From the NCBI GenBank assembly GCA_949152475.1, contig OX424555.1:16324868-16388867 (forward strand): 64,000 nucleotides of DNA, written 5' to 3'. Shown here in pieces: positions 23,959 through 35,390 of this stretch (its first letter is position 1; the number at the start of each line of letters is the position of its first letter). The translations under genes were made by a program, and so were the position numbers. This DNA comes from Terebella lapidaria (lineage: Eukaryota; Annelida; Polychaeta; Terebellida; Terebellidae). Below the pieces are notes generated by a model. That model saw only the letters and a list, made by a program, of their open reading frames with translations, ran no database searches and was not told the DNA's origin.

Positions 23959-26900
23959 TAGGGTTGTTCAGAAAATAATGTTCCTCACAAAACCATGCCT
24001 ATTGAAGTTTTTCCCATTATACTATTCCTAATATACCTAGAAACATTTTTTGCAGAATTTTAACAACTCATCCTGAGGTCCCTCAAAGCCTCTGAACATA
24101 CCTACCGTTTTCACGTTTTTCGTGCATTTTGTCGAAATTGAGGGAATTTCATTGTCAGTCTCCTAAGTTTCATAAGACCATTAAAGCTATAATCACTTTT
24201 AGAATTGACAAAATTTATTCATTCTGTGGTAGCTTCATATTGTCTATAGAATGAGATATCGTACAAATTTGGGTCTGAAAATGTGTATTACGTGCCTAAA
24301 TTGAGTTGCCAAATCAAGATTCAAATCATTTTTTTCCTCAAAGCGGCCCGCCTTGCGAGCGATTTCTACACACAGTCTCATGACGTCATTGGTATTTGTC
24401 TAGATATAATGTGGCAACCGGCAATGTAGGCAGGCCGATCATTCTCTATCCAGTGTTTTCATGCACGATTAACGGCAATTTTCTGAGTATCTGTTGTCGA
24501 ACTGTGCATATTTTCTATATATTCCTGACTCTCTCGAGATGTAGTTTCAAGTTTGCGTGACAAACAAGAACGCTAAATTTGGCTGATTTTAAAATTGATT
24601 CCAACTTTAATGTGCATTACTTGACATCTTGATGCTTTTTTCCGATTGAATTGTGCATCTTACACCTAAAAACATTTTTTGCAGAATTTTAACAACTCAT
24701 CCTGAGGTCCTTCAAAACCTCTGAACATAACTACCGTTTTCACGTTTTTCGTGCATTTTGTCGAAATTGATGGAATTTCATTGTTAGTCTCATAAGTTTA
24801 ATAATACAATTTATGTGCATTACTTACCATCTTGATGTTATTCTTCCATTAAACTAGGCATCTTATACATAGAAACATTTTTTGTAGAATTTTAACAACT
24901 CATCCTGAGGTCCTTCAAAACCTCTGAACATAACTACCGTTTTCACGTTTTTCGTGCATTTTGTCGAAATTGATGGAATTTCATTGTTAGTCTCATAAGT
25001 TTAATAATACAATTTATATGCATTACTTACCATCTTGATGTTATTCTTCCATTAAACTAGGCATCTTATACATAGAAACATTTTTTTGTAGAATTTTAAC
25101 AACTCATCCTGAGGTCCCTCTAAACCTCTGAACAAAACTACCGTTTTCACGTTTCCGGTGCATTTCGTCGATACTGGGGGAATTTCATTTGTTCGTCTTT
25201 TTGACGTCTTGGTGTATTTTGCCCATTATATTATTCATAGTATAGATATAACCATTTTTTTACAAAGTTTAACAGCTTATCCCGAGTTCCTTCAAAAACG
25301 TTTTCGCTTTTTCTGTGCATTTTGTAGATATTGGGGGAATTTCATAGTTAATATCAAATGCCTGATAAAGACAATTAATGTACAACAAAATATGTTCTGT
25401 CACAGATGAGACACTTCTGTGACTCCACATTATTAAGTGACTAAGCAGCTCCATAACATGACAAATTGACACTCATACTTCAAATTACCACAATCCAAAT
25501 GAGTCAATAACACAAGAATAAATCGCAGTTGAGAGCATCAAGTTCTCCTGAAGAACTGGTTGCTTCACTACAAGTTGTTGAGCAATGACAAAGTCATGAT
25601 CCGTTGACCACTGCTCAATGGATTTGGTGAGCCAGTCTGTTTTCACTCCCAGAACCTGGCGCAGTGAAGAGAAGTCCTTAAAATTTGTGTCATGGGCAAA
25701 TTTTCGGAAGACTGGCTTACCGAGGCCAAAGTGTTTTTTCTTCTGGTACTGACATCGCCAACAATCAACTAGGCATGTCTTGCTTCATGCTGTCAGTCAT
25801 CTTTTGGTTCTTGCTGAACAATGCAAAGACAATGACCTCCTCCGTGAGGGTGTGAGGTACCATTTGTGGTTACGAAGTTTGATATACGAATTTGTTGTAC
25901 AAAGTTTGTTGAAACCATTTGTTTCACGCAAGATAAATAATGTGTTCCCCACACGCTTGCGGTAGTAAGGGATGACACTGTGCTCAAGCTCAACAGACCC
26001 GTTGAGCATTGGTCAGTGGATCCTCTTCAGTCATTACTAAACAGTTTTTTTTTGTTCGTTGAAAGTCGTCCATGGCACACCTGAGCGAGGCGTCGGACTT
26101 TGCTACGATATAATTCACCACAGAACCCCAGCAAATATCTTGGCTATTGCTGTGTTGAACAGCATAGAAAACAGTACCCCAGTTTCAGCAAGAAAAGCCT
26201 GGTGAAAGGCCAGCTGTGATGTGTGGTGAAGTACCAGTTGGCCAGGAAAACTTGATGCTCTCAACTGCAATTTAGTGTTGTGTCATGGACTCATTTGGAC
26301 TGTGTTGAGTTGGGGTATGAGTGTCAATTATTTCATATCATGAAGCTGTTGAGTCACTGTTAATAAATGTGGTGTCGCAAAAATGCCTCGTCTGTGATCT
26401 GTTCTATATCATTTGTCTTTATGAGGCATTTGATAATAACAATGAAATGTCCTCAATATCGACAAAATGCACAAACACGTGAAAACAGAAGTTATGTTCA
26501 GAGGATTTGAGGGAACTCAGGAAAAGTTGTTGAATTATGTAAAAACTGATTATGTGTATCATGAATAGTAGAATGGGCAAAATACCCCAAGACGTCAATT
26601 AGTGCAAATTCATTATATTATCAAACTTTTGAGTTCAACAATATGATTCCCCCAATATCGAAGAAATGCACCGAAAACGTGAAAACTGTTGTTATGTTCA
26701 CAGGCTTCTAGGGACCTCAAGATGAGCTGTTAAAATTCTGCAAAAAAAAATTCTAGGTATAAGATGTCTAGTTTAATGTGAAAAAAAACATCAAGATGTC
26801 AAGTAATGCACATTAATGGTCTTACCAAACTCAGGAGAATAACAATGTATTCCCTCATTTTCGACAATAGGCACGAAAAACGTGAAAACGGTAGGTATGT

Positions 26901-27037
26901 TCAGAGGCTTTGAGGGACCTCAGGATGAGTTGTTAAAATTCTGCAAAAAATGTTTCTAGGTATATTAGGAATAGTATAATGGGAAAAACTTCAATAGGCA
27001 TGGTTTTGTGAGAAACGTTATTTTCTGAACAACCCTA
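23959..27037. mobile_element. Foldback DNA element with 9-bp target duplication (MULE-like?)
   Basis: Ends are inverted copies starting TAGGGTTGTTCAGAAAATAA, and the inverted similarity extends far inward (left arm to ~25560, right arm from ~26250). Perfect 9-bp direct repeats ATGTATTAC flank it (23950-23958 and 27038-27046). The left arm contains several ~190-bp tandem copies of a segment with AACTCATCCTGAGGTCC and CTACCGTTTTCACGTTT at ~24050, 24670, 24870 and 25090; the right arm has fewer. Nine-base duplications with very long TIRs fit Mutator-like elements; hAT or Merlin are alternatives. No transposase recognised, so nonautonomous. Confidence 0.85.
25535..25790 (-). pseudogene. Unidentified coding-like fragment inside the foldback element
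   Basis: About 95 codons without a stop on the minus strand, lacking a suitable ATG, with protein-like composition (KPVFRKFAHDTNFKDF, DWLTKSIEQWSTDHDF). The stretch is followed on the same strand by inverted-arm sequence. A second plausible fragment lies at ~25830-26009 (ELEHSVIPYYRKRVGNTLF). These look like captured or remnant gene pieces. The family is not recognised. Confidence 0.4.
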
Positions 27038-27130
27038 ATGTATTACCCACGCCTAGCGTTGCTTAACTTCGGTGATCTTACGGGTACCGGTGTATCATGC
27101 GCTACAAGGCCGTATGATTCAATCAAAAAA
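27038..27130 (-). mobile_element. 5S-rRNA-derived SINE, 5' head
   Basis: On the minus strand the sequence reads ATACGGCCTTGTAGCGC.. then GATCACCGAAGTTAAGCAAC, closely matching the 5S rRNA gene including the box A region. It breaks at GTAATACAT, exactly where the foldback element duplicated 9 bp, and continues at 23958. Function would have been RNA polymerase III transcription from the internal 5S promoter. Confidence 0.85.
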
Positions 27131-27309
27131 ATGAAAAAAAAATGTCTGGGGGTATTGACCCAACACATATTCACACAAATTTATGGGCAAATTCATCAGC
27201 CCGAGAAAAAAGATAAAAAATGTTAACAGATGATGCGGCGGACGACGACGACGGACGAAAAACCTAGACAATAGCTGATCGGCCCATATGCCATGGGCCG
27301 GTGGGGTAT
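27131..27309. repeat. Dispersed repeat tail with GACGACGACGGAC
   Basis: Contains GCGGACGACGACGACGGAC and a CCCATATGCCATGGGCC palindrome. A related tail (GGCGGACGACGAC ... TCATCGGACCATATG) ends the repeat at 32.4-32.9 kb, so both belong to one dispersed family. Confidence 0.5.
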
Positions 27310-27352
27310 ACGCGACCCGGCCGCACACGCGACCCAGCCGCCCGTTACCTCC
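27310..27352 (+). repeat. Outer inverted repeat, left copy
   Basis: 43 bp containing two ACGCGACCCGGCCGCAC-like words then CCGCCCGTTACCTC. An inverted copy lies at 31148-31191. The pair encloses 3.9 kb of nested elements. Confidence 0.75.
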
Positions 27353-27835
27353 CATATATATCATAGTGCTCGCAGCAGCAGTGTGATCACCTGCATGCAT
27401 GCATGGACGAACATGCCTGCCGATATTGAAAATTATCTGATTCAAACTATCACGTGCCTCATATTTAATTCTGGTGGCTTCTTGACAGTTTTCTGCTTTT
27501 TTATTGCACTTTTGGTTTTTTGTCTGGTGGCTTCCGTAAATCTGCCTCCAATCCCTAAACAGCTAAAGGATTCTTCACATCTTCTGTTTCTGTGTACCTT
27601 TTTTTGTTGTACGTGGCGAATGGATGCCAGTAATCTAGCTAATTGCACTTAGTGGTAATCTGCTTCAATGCTGACGGTTCGGTTTGGAATCAATGACAAT
27701 GAACTATATACGTATAATTTATTGTCGGCTAAAAGGCCTAGATATCATACCAATAAGATGATGGGTTTCTGCATTATTTGACAATAACCTACTAGGCCTA
27801 ATGATTACGTGCTCTGGTAAAAAAGATATAAAATT

Positions 27836-28480
27836 ACATATACTCTGATTTTTTTAACTCGTTTACACCGTTTTTTGCCTTCAGTTCAGTCGAGTTACTT
27901 CGAGCGAACTATTTAACTGAATATTGCATACCTGTGATACAAACAGCAATTAATTTACACAAACCTGCCTTCCGGAACGCTATCTATTTCTTTCAAAACA
28001 CAAAAGTTTTATTTAAGCGAGGATTTGCTCGAACCATGGGCGCCGACATATTGCTTGGTTCTCGACAACTGATGACGGAATCCAAATGGACAAGTTCAAA
28101 TTAGTCATAATAGGGGGATCGGGTTGTCAGTTGTCGTCAAGGTGCCTGCACGTGCGAGTAATTTCGAATCAGTTTACCTGCATGGGCGGTCCCGAATCCC
28201 AACTCTCGCCCCTATGCAAATTATCCGAACAGAATCGCCCATCACGTGCCAAAGGAAAACAATATTTGTTGACATGCAAACGACAGGATTTCAGGGAAAA
28301 TTTATCATTGCAGTAGATTGCTAACTCTCACAGTTCTATGAGCAGAAGTCTGAAAGTTTGCAGAAAAATGCCGTTTGATCTCCAGGTGAAGTATGCCAAG
28401 TTACAATACGATACCATCAAACATCGCAAAAATATCGGCAAAAAACGGTGTAAACGAGTTAGAAAAATCAGAGTATATGT
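27836..28480. mobile_element. MITE, 645 bp with 44-bp terminal inverted repeats
   Basis: Left end starts ACATATACTCTGATTTTT and continues AACTCGTTTACACCGTTTTT; the right end is its inverted copy ending at 28480 with only one or two mismatches over 44 bp. No clear target duplication and no coding content. A nonautonomous DNA transposon of unassigned superfamily. Confidence 0.8.
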
Positions 28481-28791
28481 GTAAAAATATTTCGCTCGCA
28501 ACATCTATTTCTTATAGGCCTACATTTGTTAAAATGAAACTTATAATGTAGAAAATGTTTTTGTCAGTGAAAACATAACAAATTCATGTTCAATGATAAT
28601 TTTCCTTTATTCATCGTATTTTACATGATAAACACTGATAAACCCCAATCTTAGCCGTCTGTCCGCGGGCTTTCAAAACTCTTTTGTTGACAACTCAAAA
28701 GCGGGAGACTTTTTTTGTTTGGCCTATATGGGAAAATATATGACAGCCAGTATAGGCCTATCGGAAATACCGTCTGTCAAAAATACTGAAG

Positions 28792-31055
28792 ACATCCCAG
28801 ATAGCAAGCCACTAGAGGCCCACCGGTGGGCCACCGGTGGCTCCACCAGTGGGCCACCAGTGGCTGCCACCGGTGGCCCACCGGTGTTTTGTCCGGTGGC
28901 CCACTGGTGGCCCACCAGTGGCAGACCACTTCTTTCCCACCGTTGGGACACCATTGCCCCCCAGTTGTTTTCCACCGGTGGCCCACCAGTGGCAGACCAC
29001 TTTTTTCCACTGTTGGGCCACCGGTTTTTTCCCCTTGTATCGTACATTTTCAATCGGTTTCCGGTATCAAGTGAAGAAAAAACACCCAGGTAGATGGCAC
29101 AATATATTTATTTAATTTTGTGTGCTCAACTTGTATCTTTTTATAGTAAAAAGATGTTCCTTGGTGGTCACTGGCCTGGCGGTCATTTGACTCTGAAAAA
29201 ATAATACATTGATTAAAATTGATGACATGGTGTAAACGACAACAGTCTCATAAATTTTTATTAAACTACAGGAAAGTATTAGTTTATTGACATATTGAGA
29301 ATATTGGTTCATTGAGTGATGTACAACATGAACGGAATGAATAATTCTAAAACAGTATATATGTCCAATTAAATCTATTAAATTTGATGGTACATGTACA
29401 AGCGTAGTAATGTGCACATTATAAATGCATGTACATAACAAGTCCTCACCCCTCTTCTGGTATCTTATGGACTTCTTGCTGGTAATAAGCCTATGATCTA
29501 TGCTGTAATTCAGCCACTTTCCAAGATCTCCTCCCAGTCGCATTCCTTCACCTGCTGGCTCCTGCATGAAATCATAAGTGAAAAATCTCAACAGAAATCC
29601 CTTTTTCATGATCCATATGCATGCAAACATGCACATGTGACTTATTTGTAAGTTATTGTACCTTTAGTGTGTGCAATAAAATACTGGAGTAGGGCTCTAA
29701 TCCATAAGAAAATCATATCAGTTACATAAACATGTTGGCTTTCAAACATATTACATAGTTACAAGGATGACTATGAGCATACTTCAGTTGATAAAATCTG
29801 GAATAAAACATTTGGTGTAGTGCTGAACCCAAGGCAATATATTCTGTTTCACAAATAGATCTAGCTTTTTATCAGAGCAATTATCAATATATTGCCACAT
29901 ATCAGATACTCACCGTTATTATTATGATATTCCAAGCGATATATACACTATTGTGATGGCGGAACGAAGATATACAACATGTAATCCTTGAATATTCACA
30001 CGACACATCAATCTTATATTAATCCGGAGAAAAACACCATATCGCTAATATTCCAGCGCGTGCACATGGACGGCTAGGATTGCATTTTGAATATCCTGAA
30101 CGAAAACCTGTGGTGAAAAATCCTGACACAATACATTCATACACTGCACAATATATAGAGGATTTGTTTAGTTTCAATCTTGATAATGGCTTGCCGGGGC
30201 TTGGGTGCGTGACCACAGGGCCGGGAAAAGTCATGCACAGGCAATAAATAATTGGATCCTGATGACAGGCGTCAGGGTCAGGGTAGCTCGTGTACCAGTC
30301 ACTGTACTATCTGTACAGTGTTGGTGTATGCCACAGGCAATAATAGCCAGCTGCCCTCCTCCCCCCCACCCCACCCCCCTTCCCGCCTCAAAGGCTCCCC
30401 ACTCTTGTGACCCCAAGCACTAGTGAAAGGCTGAGTGTAAATCTTGATTGGATCAGTGTGGCTACATGACTGGACTAATTATCTGACAGGGACGGTTAGA
30501 GCTTTGCCCCTCACCAGCCCCACAAATAAAGTGCACAGCCCCACAAATAAAGTGCACAGATTTGTACATATTAAAATATACGGAAAGACCAACCACAAAT
30601 ATAACGATATGATTAAGTAATATTGATATATTTTTTTTCATATACAAATTGTTAGAACTGCAATAGTTGGATTATCAATAAATTTGTACATATTCTATTT
30701 TTCATTTTCCTGCTGTGTGCAGGTGTATCATGTATATAGGCCTACCTTCTAATGTTTTTACCTAACTTAAACTTTAATGAGCTAAAAGTTAGTACTACCG
30801 GCAAGCAAAGCAGCATTTTCACGTATAATGTCAATGCCACCTGTATGCCACCGATGGACCACTGGTGGCTAACCAACAATGGCCCACTGGTGGCCTGCAG
30901 GCGGTGCGCCACCGGTGGCTTTCCGACAGTGACCAAGCCATCAGTGGCCCACCGGTGGCTTTCCGACAGTGACCAAGCCATCAGTGGCCCACCGGTGGCT
31001 TTCCGACAGTGACCAAGCCACCAGTGGCCCACCGGTGGCTTGCTATCTGGGATGT
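28792..31055. mobile_element. DNA element, 2.26 kb, TIRs with CCACCGGTGG minisatellite
   Basis: Termini are inverted copies starting ACATCCCAGATAGCAAGC (28792 on the left, 31055 on the right). Each is followed inward by ~200 bp of subterminal repeats built on the palindrome CCACCGGTGG and the variants CCACCAGTGG and CCACTGGTGG (28812-29020 and 30845-31045); the right array has a 48-bp period near 30910-31030. No target duplication is evident. The interior has a canonical exon-like segment (29561-29450). Superfamily unknown; probably nonautonomous. Confidence 0.75.
29450..29561 (-). pseudogene. Exon-like segment inside the 2.26-kb element
   Basis: On the minus strand an acceptor ATTTCATGCAG is followed by 112 open bases encoding EPAGEGMRLGGDLGKWLNYS.. 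and a donor GG|GTGAGG. A further acceptor TTTTTTCAG at 29193 leads to another open stretch that keeps the frame. This may be a transposase remnant or a captured host exon; the protein family is not recognised. Confidence 0.35.
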
Positions 31056-31147
31056 TCAATAATAACCATATTTAAAAGTCCATTCAAATATGTTCAGAAG
31101 TCACGGCTATCAGCGATCACACTCTTGCTGCGCGCTATGATTTCCGA

Positions 31148-31191
31148 GAGGTAACGGGCGGCCGGGTCGCGTGTGCGGCCGGGTCGCGTGT
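31148..31191 (-). repeat. Outer inverted repeat, right copy
   Basis: Inverted copy of 27310-27352, with GGTAACGGGCGGCC and two GGTCGCGTG words. It begins 93 bp beyond the right end of the 2.26-kb element. Confidence 0.75.
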
Positions 31192-32400
31192 AGACTAAAC
31201 TCAGGTGTCCCACTCTCTCGAACGAGCGTGAGAGTAGGACACTGGGTTTACGTGTAGACACGCTGTAAAAACACGCTGTAAATGGTATCATTGTTGTCTA
31301 CTCCTAAATTAACTTGCTCAAGCAATCAATTAACATACAACATTTTGTGCATTGTTGTAGCATCCTGCACTTCTCGTTTATATCACTTGATCATTATTGA
31401 ACCACGCTCACAAATCCAATAATTTTACCACACCTTGCAATATTCTTGTTTACAGCGCGCCATAGCGACAGGTGCTCGTATCATAAACACCCGCTAGGGG
31501 CGCTCATCCTGTGCTCATCTGTCAAAAGGTGGCGCAACTGAATATTACACGGTGGACATACTGACAATATTTTACGAGACGGCTCTGCATACATGTGTTG
31601 AACACTTTAACTTCTCTGTAACACGATTAGGACCAACTAAGCTATTTGATATATAAATCGAACTGGTATCTAGATAAATCAAATCAATAACGAATATATG
31701 ATTAAGAATCAGTCTAAAGCCTTGGAAAATACAGACCAACTACATATGAATAGAGTGGAACATCCAGATCAGTATCCATCCAGTCCCTTGTTACAAAAGT
31801 GCATAATTATTTTTAATTGCTGTATATTTTTCCGAAGAAAAATAAAAGTTACGAAGTTCCGCGGCTCGGCAACGTTGGATAAAGCCATAAAGGATAGGTG
31901 CACTCGCGTAGTTTCATACCTTTATATTGTCTTTCATGGCAGACACTAGCCATGAACAAGTGACTGTAACACTGATGTAACAAATGACTATGTTCAAAAG
32001 GTACAACATGTTTGTTACTGTAATTGAAAAGAAAAAAAAGAAAAAGAAAAAAGATTTAGCTGATAAACTTGTGGATGAGATATTTCGGACGACATCTAGT
32101 TGGGACAACCTTTTGAATTATGTAGTTTGTTTTTATTAATTCAGTGTTTAATGATACAACTGTTAATCCAATATAGTTCTTGAGTTAATTATTTTCTTTC
32201 ATTTTCCTGCTGTTGTTCAGATTGAAAATTGCCTACTATCGTGCACTGATATCGTAGCTCGAAGCATACGTCCATTTTATTTGTACTTTATCGAGATACG
32301 TACGCTGATATTTCGAGATATATGTAAGGCTTATTGAGATACCATCTCGATTTATCGGAAGCTAAGAAGCGTTACCAGAGAAATTTATGGTGTTGAGCCA
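31192..32400. other. Intergenic, no gene recognised
   Basis: AT-rich sequence with an A-rich run at 32028-32055 and a poly-T run at ~32408-32422. No exon or element end could be supported. Confidence 0.4.
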
Positions 32401-32429
32401 CAACTGCTTTTTTTTTTTTTTCGTCAAAG

Positions 32430-32900
32430 TTTCCGTTTTGACCTTTCAAGGTCGCTGCAGGTCAATTTCACGGTCACCAAAGAAGGTGACCATATGAATG
32501 TGCCAATATTTGAACCCAATCATGAAGTGTTTTATGAGTTTATTCCATGAAGCTCTGTTCATGAAAAAACTGGATGAAATTTTGTTTGGCTGGAAATGGC
32601 TCAGAACAGATAGTGAATTGATTCAGGCGATAAAAATCGCCGACAGAGGTACACAAGGAAAATGTTTTGGATATCAAAAAAAAAAATTAAGAAGGAAAAG
32701 TTAAAATTGCTAATTTTCGTCGAAAACGGCCACCGTTCTGAAAAAGGCGAAAATAAAAAATCTAAGAAATACCTCTCTTGAAAGTCATTTTTGTGTAAAA
32801 TTTTCGAAGGATTCGCTCTTTAAAGATAAAAATGTAGGCGGACGACGACAAAAGACATACGCAACGATACAGCGATAGGTCATCGGACCATATGTATGGT
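32430..32900 (+). repeat. Dispersed repeat with AAGGTCA words, copy 1
   Basis: Starts near TTTTGACCTTTCAAGGTC and ends near GGCGGACGACGAC..GGACCATATG. It shares the order of landmarks (GTTTTGACCTTTCA, GGTCACCA, GAAATGGCTC..GATAGT, GCCGACAGAGG-like) with 47690-48660, so both are copies of one degenerate repeat family. Confidence 0.6.
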
Positions 32901-33480
32901 AACTTAAAAAAAAAACTTTCACTTAATTGGCCCAAATCCTTCGTACATTATGGCTTCAAAATTAAAATTAACACTATAATAATATTAAACTCATACGTTA
33001 TGGAAAAGTGAATGTTCTCATATATAACTTATCGTCAATTAAGTTTCATGCATTTATCCATCTCCAGATTTACAGCATGCATATGTGGTGGTTTCTTTAT
33101 ATTTTGGTTACCATACAATGGTATGTGAACACGGCCTGTCAACACCTCCAACTTTCCATATCTTGACCCTCGATATATCGTGTTGGAATTTGTAACTAGA
33201 ATAATGGAATATTTCATAATATTTAAAATTAGTAGAAAAAATTATCAATAACATTATCCATTTGTCAGTAAAAGTACAATGGTGGAGCGCATTCACTGGT
33301 TCTTGGCATACTTATTTGTCTAACTGTGTGTCACTGTGCACAATAAAATCCGTACACCGTCTACCAGTATATTGTATACAAGGCCCACAGGAAAGTCACC
33401 AGGCGTGACATGTCATTCTGTGATACCACGCCAAGGCGACAGACCACAATACATGTACTTGCTTGGTCGACGTTCTCACT
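32900..33480. other. Upstream flank of the CD225-type gene
   Basis: No gene seen. AT-rich to ~33400, then sequence leading into the probable promoter and first exon of the downstream gene. Confidence 0.4.
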
Positions 33481-33485
33481 CACTT

Positions 33486-33592
33486 CCTATATACCAGCAA
33501 ACATTTGAAACTATAGGGAATTTTCAGCCTATACACATTTCCCGAACCACTAACTACTGGAACTAGACACACTCTACAACTGCTCCATGCAG
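33486..33592 (+). promoter_or_regulatory. Probable promoter and 5' noncoding exon of the CD225-type gene
   Basis: A TATA-like CCTATATACC lies at ~33486-33495. A good donor CCATGCAG|GTAAGTAC ends the exon at 33592, and an acceptor CATTTGTAG ends at 33861 just before the coding exon. Transcription start is a guess; the donor and acceptor are clear. Confidence 0.5.
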
Positions 33593-33861
33593 GTAAGTAC
33601 ACACTACCTAAAAGTAAAATGAAACGGCCCATACGGAAAACAGGCAAATGTAAATTGGTTTGTGATGTGTATACACACTTATATGTAGGCCTACATTACA
33701 CATGTCGGCGCGATTGAAAGTAACTAATGGCTTAGTATTTATTGCTAACTCTTGATTTGGGTATCTTCCGAATGGACTGCGTTGTTCATGCATGAGTTAG
33801 TCGAACGATGTTTTGTACAGTGCTACTCGTACACGAAACCCTTGTGTGTTTCCATTTGTAG

Positions 33862-34461
33862 GCTCCCTACATACAACTCTAGCAGTGGTTTGTAACATCC
33901 GGGAATAAGATGACACAAAAGAATGACAAGCAGACCCTGGTGACATGTGAGGAGTTACCAGCCAGTGAGTCCCCATGTACCGATGTTCCCCAGCCCCTGG
34001 GTCCTGACGCCCTCCAAGCCGCCCCCGAGCCGTCGGCACCCACTCCGGTGTACTACTCGACGGCACACGGCGTCCAGCTGCAACACACGGCCGTGCTGAC
34101 CACGCAAGCGGACGGCAGCCAGGTGATCCGCACCCCGCGGGAGGAGGACGACAAGCCGGACCGGCCCCTCCGGCCCAAGGACGTCCGCTGTATGCTCGGC
34201 TTCTCCCTGCTCGCCCTCCTCCTCTTCCCACCCACGGGTATTGTCGCCATGGTGCTCGCATTCAAGGGCAGCAGAGCCTTCAACGAGGGCGTCGTCAACG
34301 GCAGCACGGACGTGGCTAAGAGACTGTTCCGGAGGAGCGAGAAACTCATCATCATCTCCATCGTGCTGGGGATACTGGGGTGCGCCGTCGTGTTCGCTGT
34401 CATACAGCGACGTGGATTCGGTTACCACGATCACAGGACTTCATTGCATTGGATACACTGA
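33862..34461 (+). CDS. CD225/dispanin-type small membrane protein (coding 33910-34461)
   Basis: A 183-residue protein encoded in one exon from ATG 33910, with 48 bases of 5' UTR after the acceptor at 33861. Residues 1-90 are Pro-rich, acidic and without membrane segments. Residues ~93-120 (CMLGFSLLALLLFPPTGIVA) form the first hydrophobic segment and ~146-170 (LIIISIVLGILGCAVVFAVI) the second. The linker has AFNEGVVNGSTDVAKRLFRRSEK, which matches the CD225 pattern of a small loop with an A..A.RLSRKAK-like stretch before the second segment (run here quoted in pieces: AKRLFRRSEK). Known family members (IFITM, PRRT, SynDIG) act in membrane fusion control or receptor trafficking; the role here is inference. 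The coding exon is GC-rich compared with its surroundings. Confidence 0.8.
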
Positions 34462-34479
34462 TCTGAACTGGTGCTGATG

Positions 34480-35380
34480 TCTCGAAATGTGCAATAGATT
34501 TTTGAAAAGTGAAGTTTGTGTTTAACATCCATATACAATGTACTGTTTGTTATACATATCTAACATATTTTGTGCATACATGTATATAATCTTGGTGAAT
34601 TTTAGTTCGAACAAAGCTGTGTATGTGTATGAATGAGTGTTTAATGAATTATTTTTTATATTCATTCGTAGTCATAACAAAGTTGACACAAACACACATG
34701 AAAAATCTAAGGAGGTCAAACACCTCATGAATATTCATACCTGTTAGGTTACTGAACTTTTGAAATGATGGAACTGACACAATAGTGACGCCTGCTTTGT
34801 CGAAATAAACCATTTGGCACATTGTATGCATGTGAAACTTACAACTGTCACGTTTTATATAATGCATACATGTATGTACATTTATTTATCATTTCATTAA
34901 TGTTAGAAAATGTGTAAAATTCCTCTCATCCCAATCTGATCTCAAGATGACTACTCGATAGCCTGAGATCAAGTCCATCATCTCCTAAAACGTGCATTTT
35001 CTGTGTCGTAATTTAAGACCAACAATTGCATCTCCTACTCATAATACGGGTGTAAATTATATCTGATGACTTCTGTATCCAAAAACCAACCGTGACCTTT
35101 TGATGTGAATCTTAGATTTCGAGTCCTCAAGGTCATCTCGAATGGGCAAACCAATTTTCAATATGAATAATTAGGCCCGAGTTATTTTCGGGGCCACCCA
35201 TGGGAAAATGAATTAATTTGAGAATATCCATTTGTTGTGCGCGACGTTTTCAATTAAAATCAATATTTGTCCATTTGATAATTTATGCAATATTAGTGTG
35301 GTCCGCATGAACCTTGCGGGAATTATATATCCGGATGTTTCAGCCAGATGATGAATGAAATGTACCCGAACGTTATGATG
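34480..35380. other. 3' flank of CD225-type gene; intergenic
   Basis: Contains a possible AATAAA at 34804-34809 as poly-A signal of the upstream gene. A CCTCAAGGTCATC word occurs near 35129. No further gene seen. Confidence 0.4.
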
Positions 35381-35390
35381 GCTTACGATG

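Noticed and set aside
27038-27130. Functional 5S rRNA gene
   Set aside because: Only part of the 5S sequence is present; it is joined to a SINE body and interrupted by the foldback element.
28724-29115. Several overlapping 70-120-codon frames of GGPPV type on both strands
   Set aside because: They come from the CCACCGGTGG palindromic repeats, which are open on both strands.
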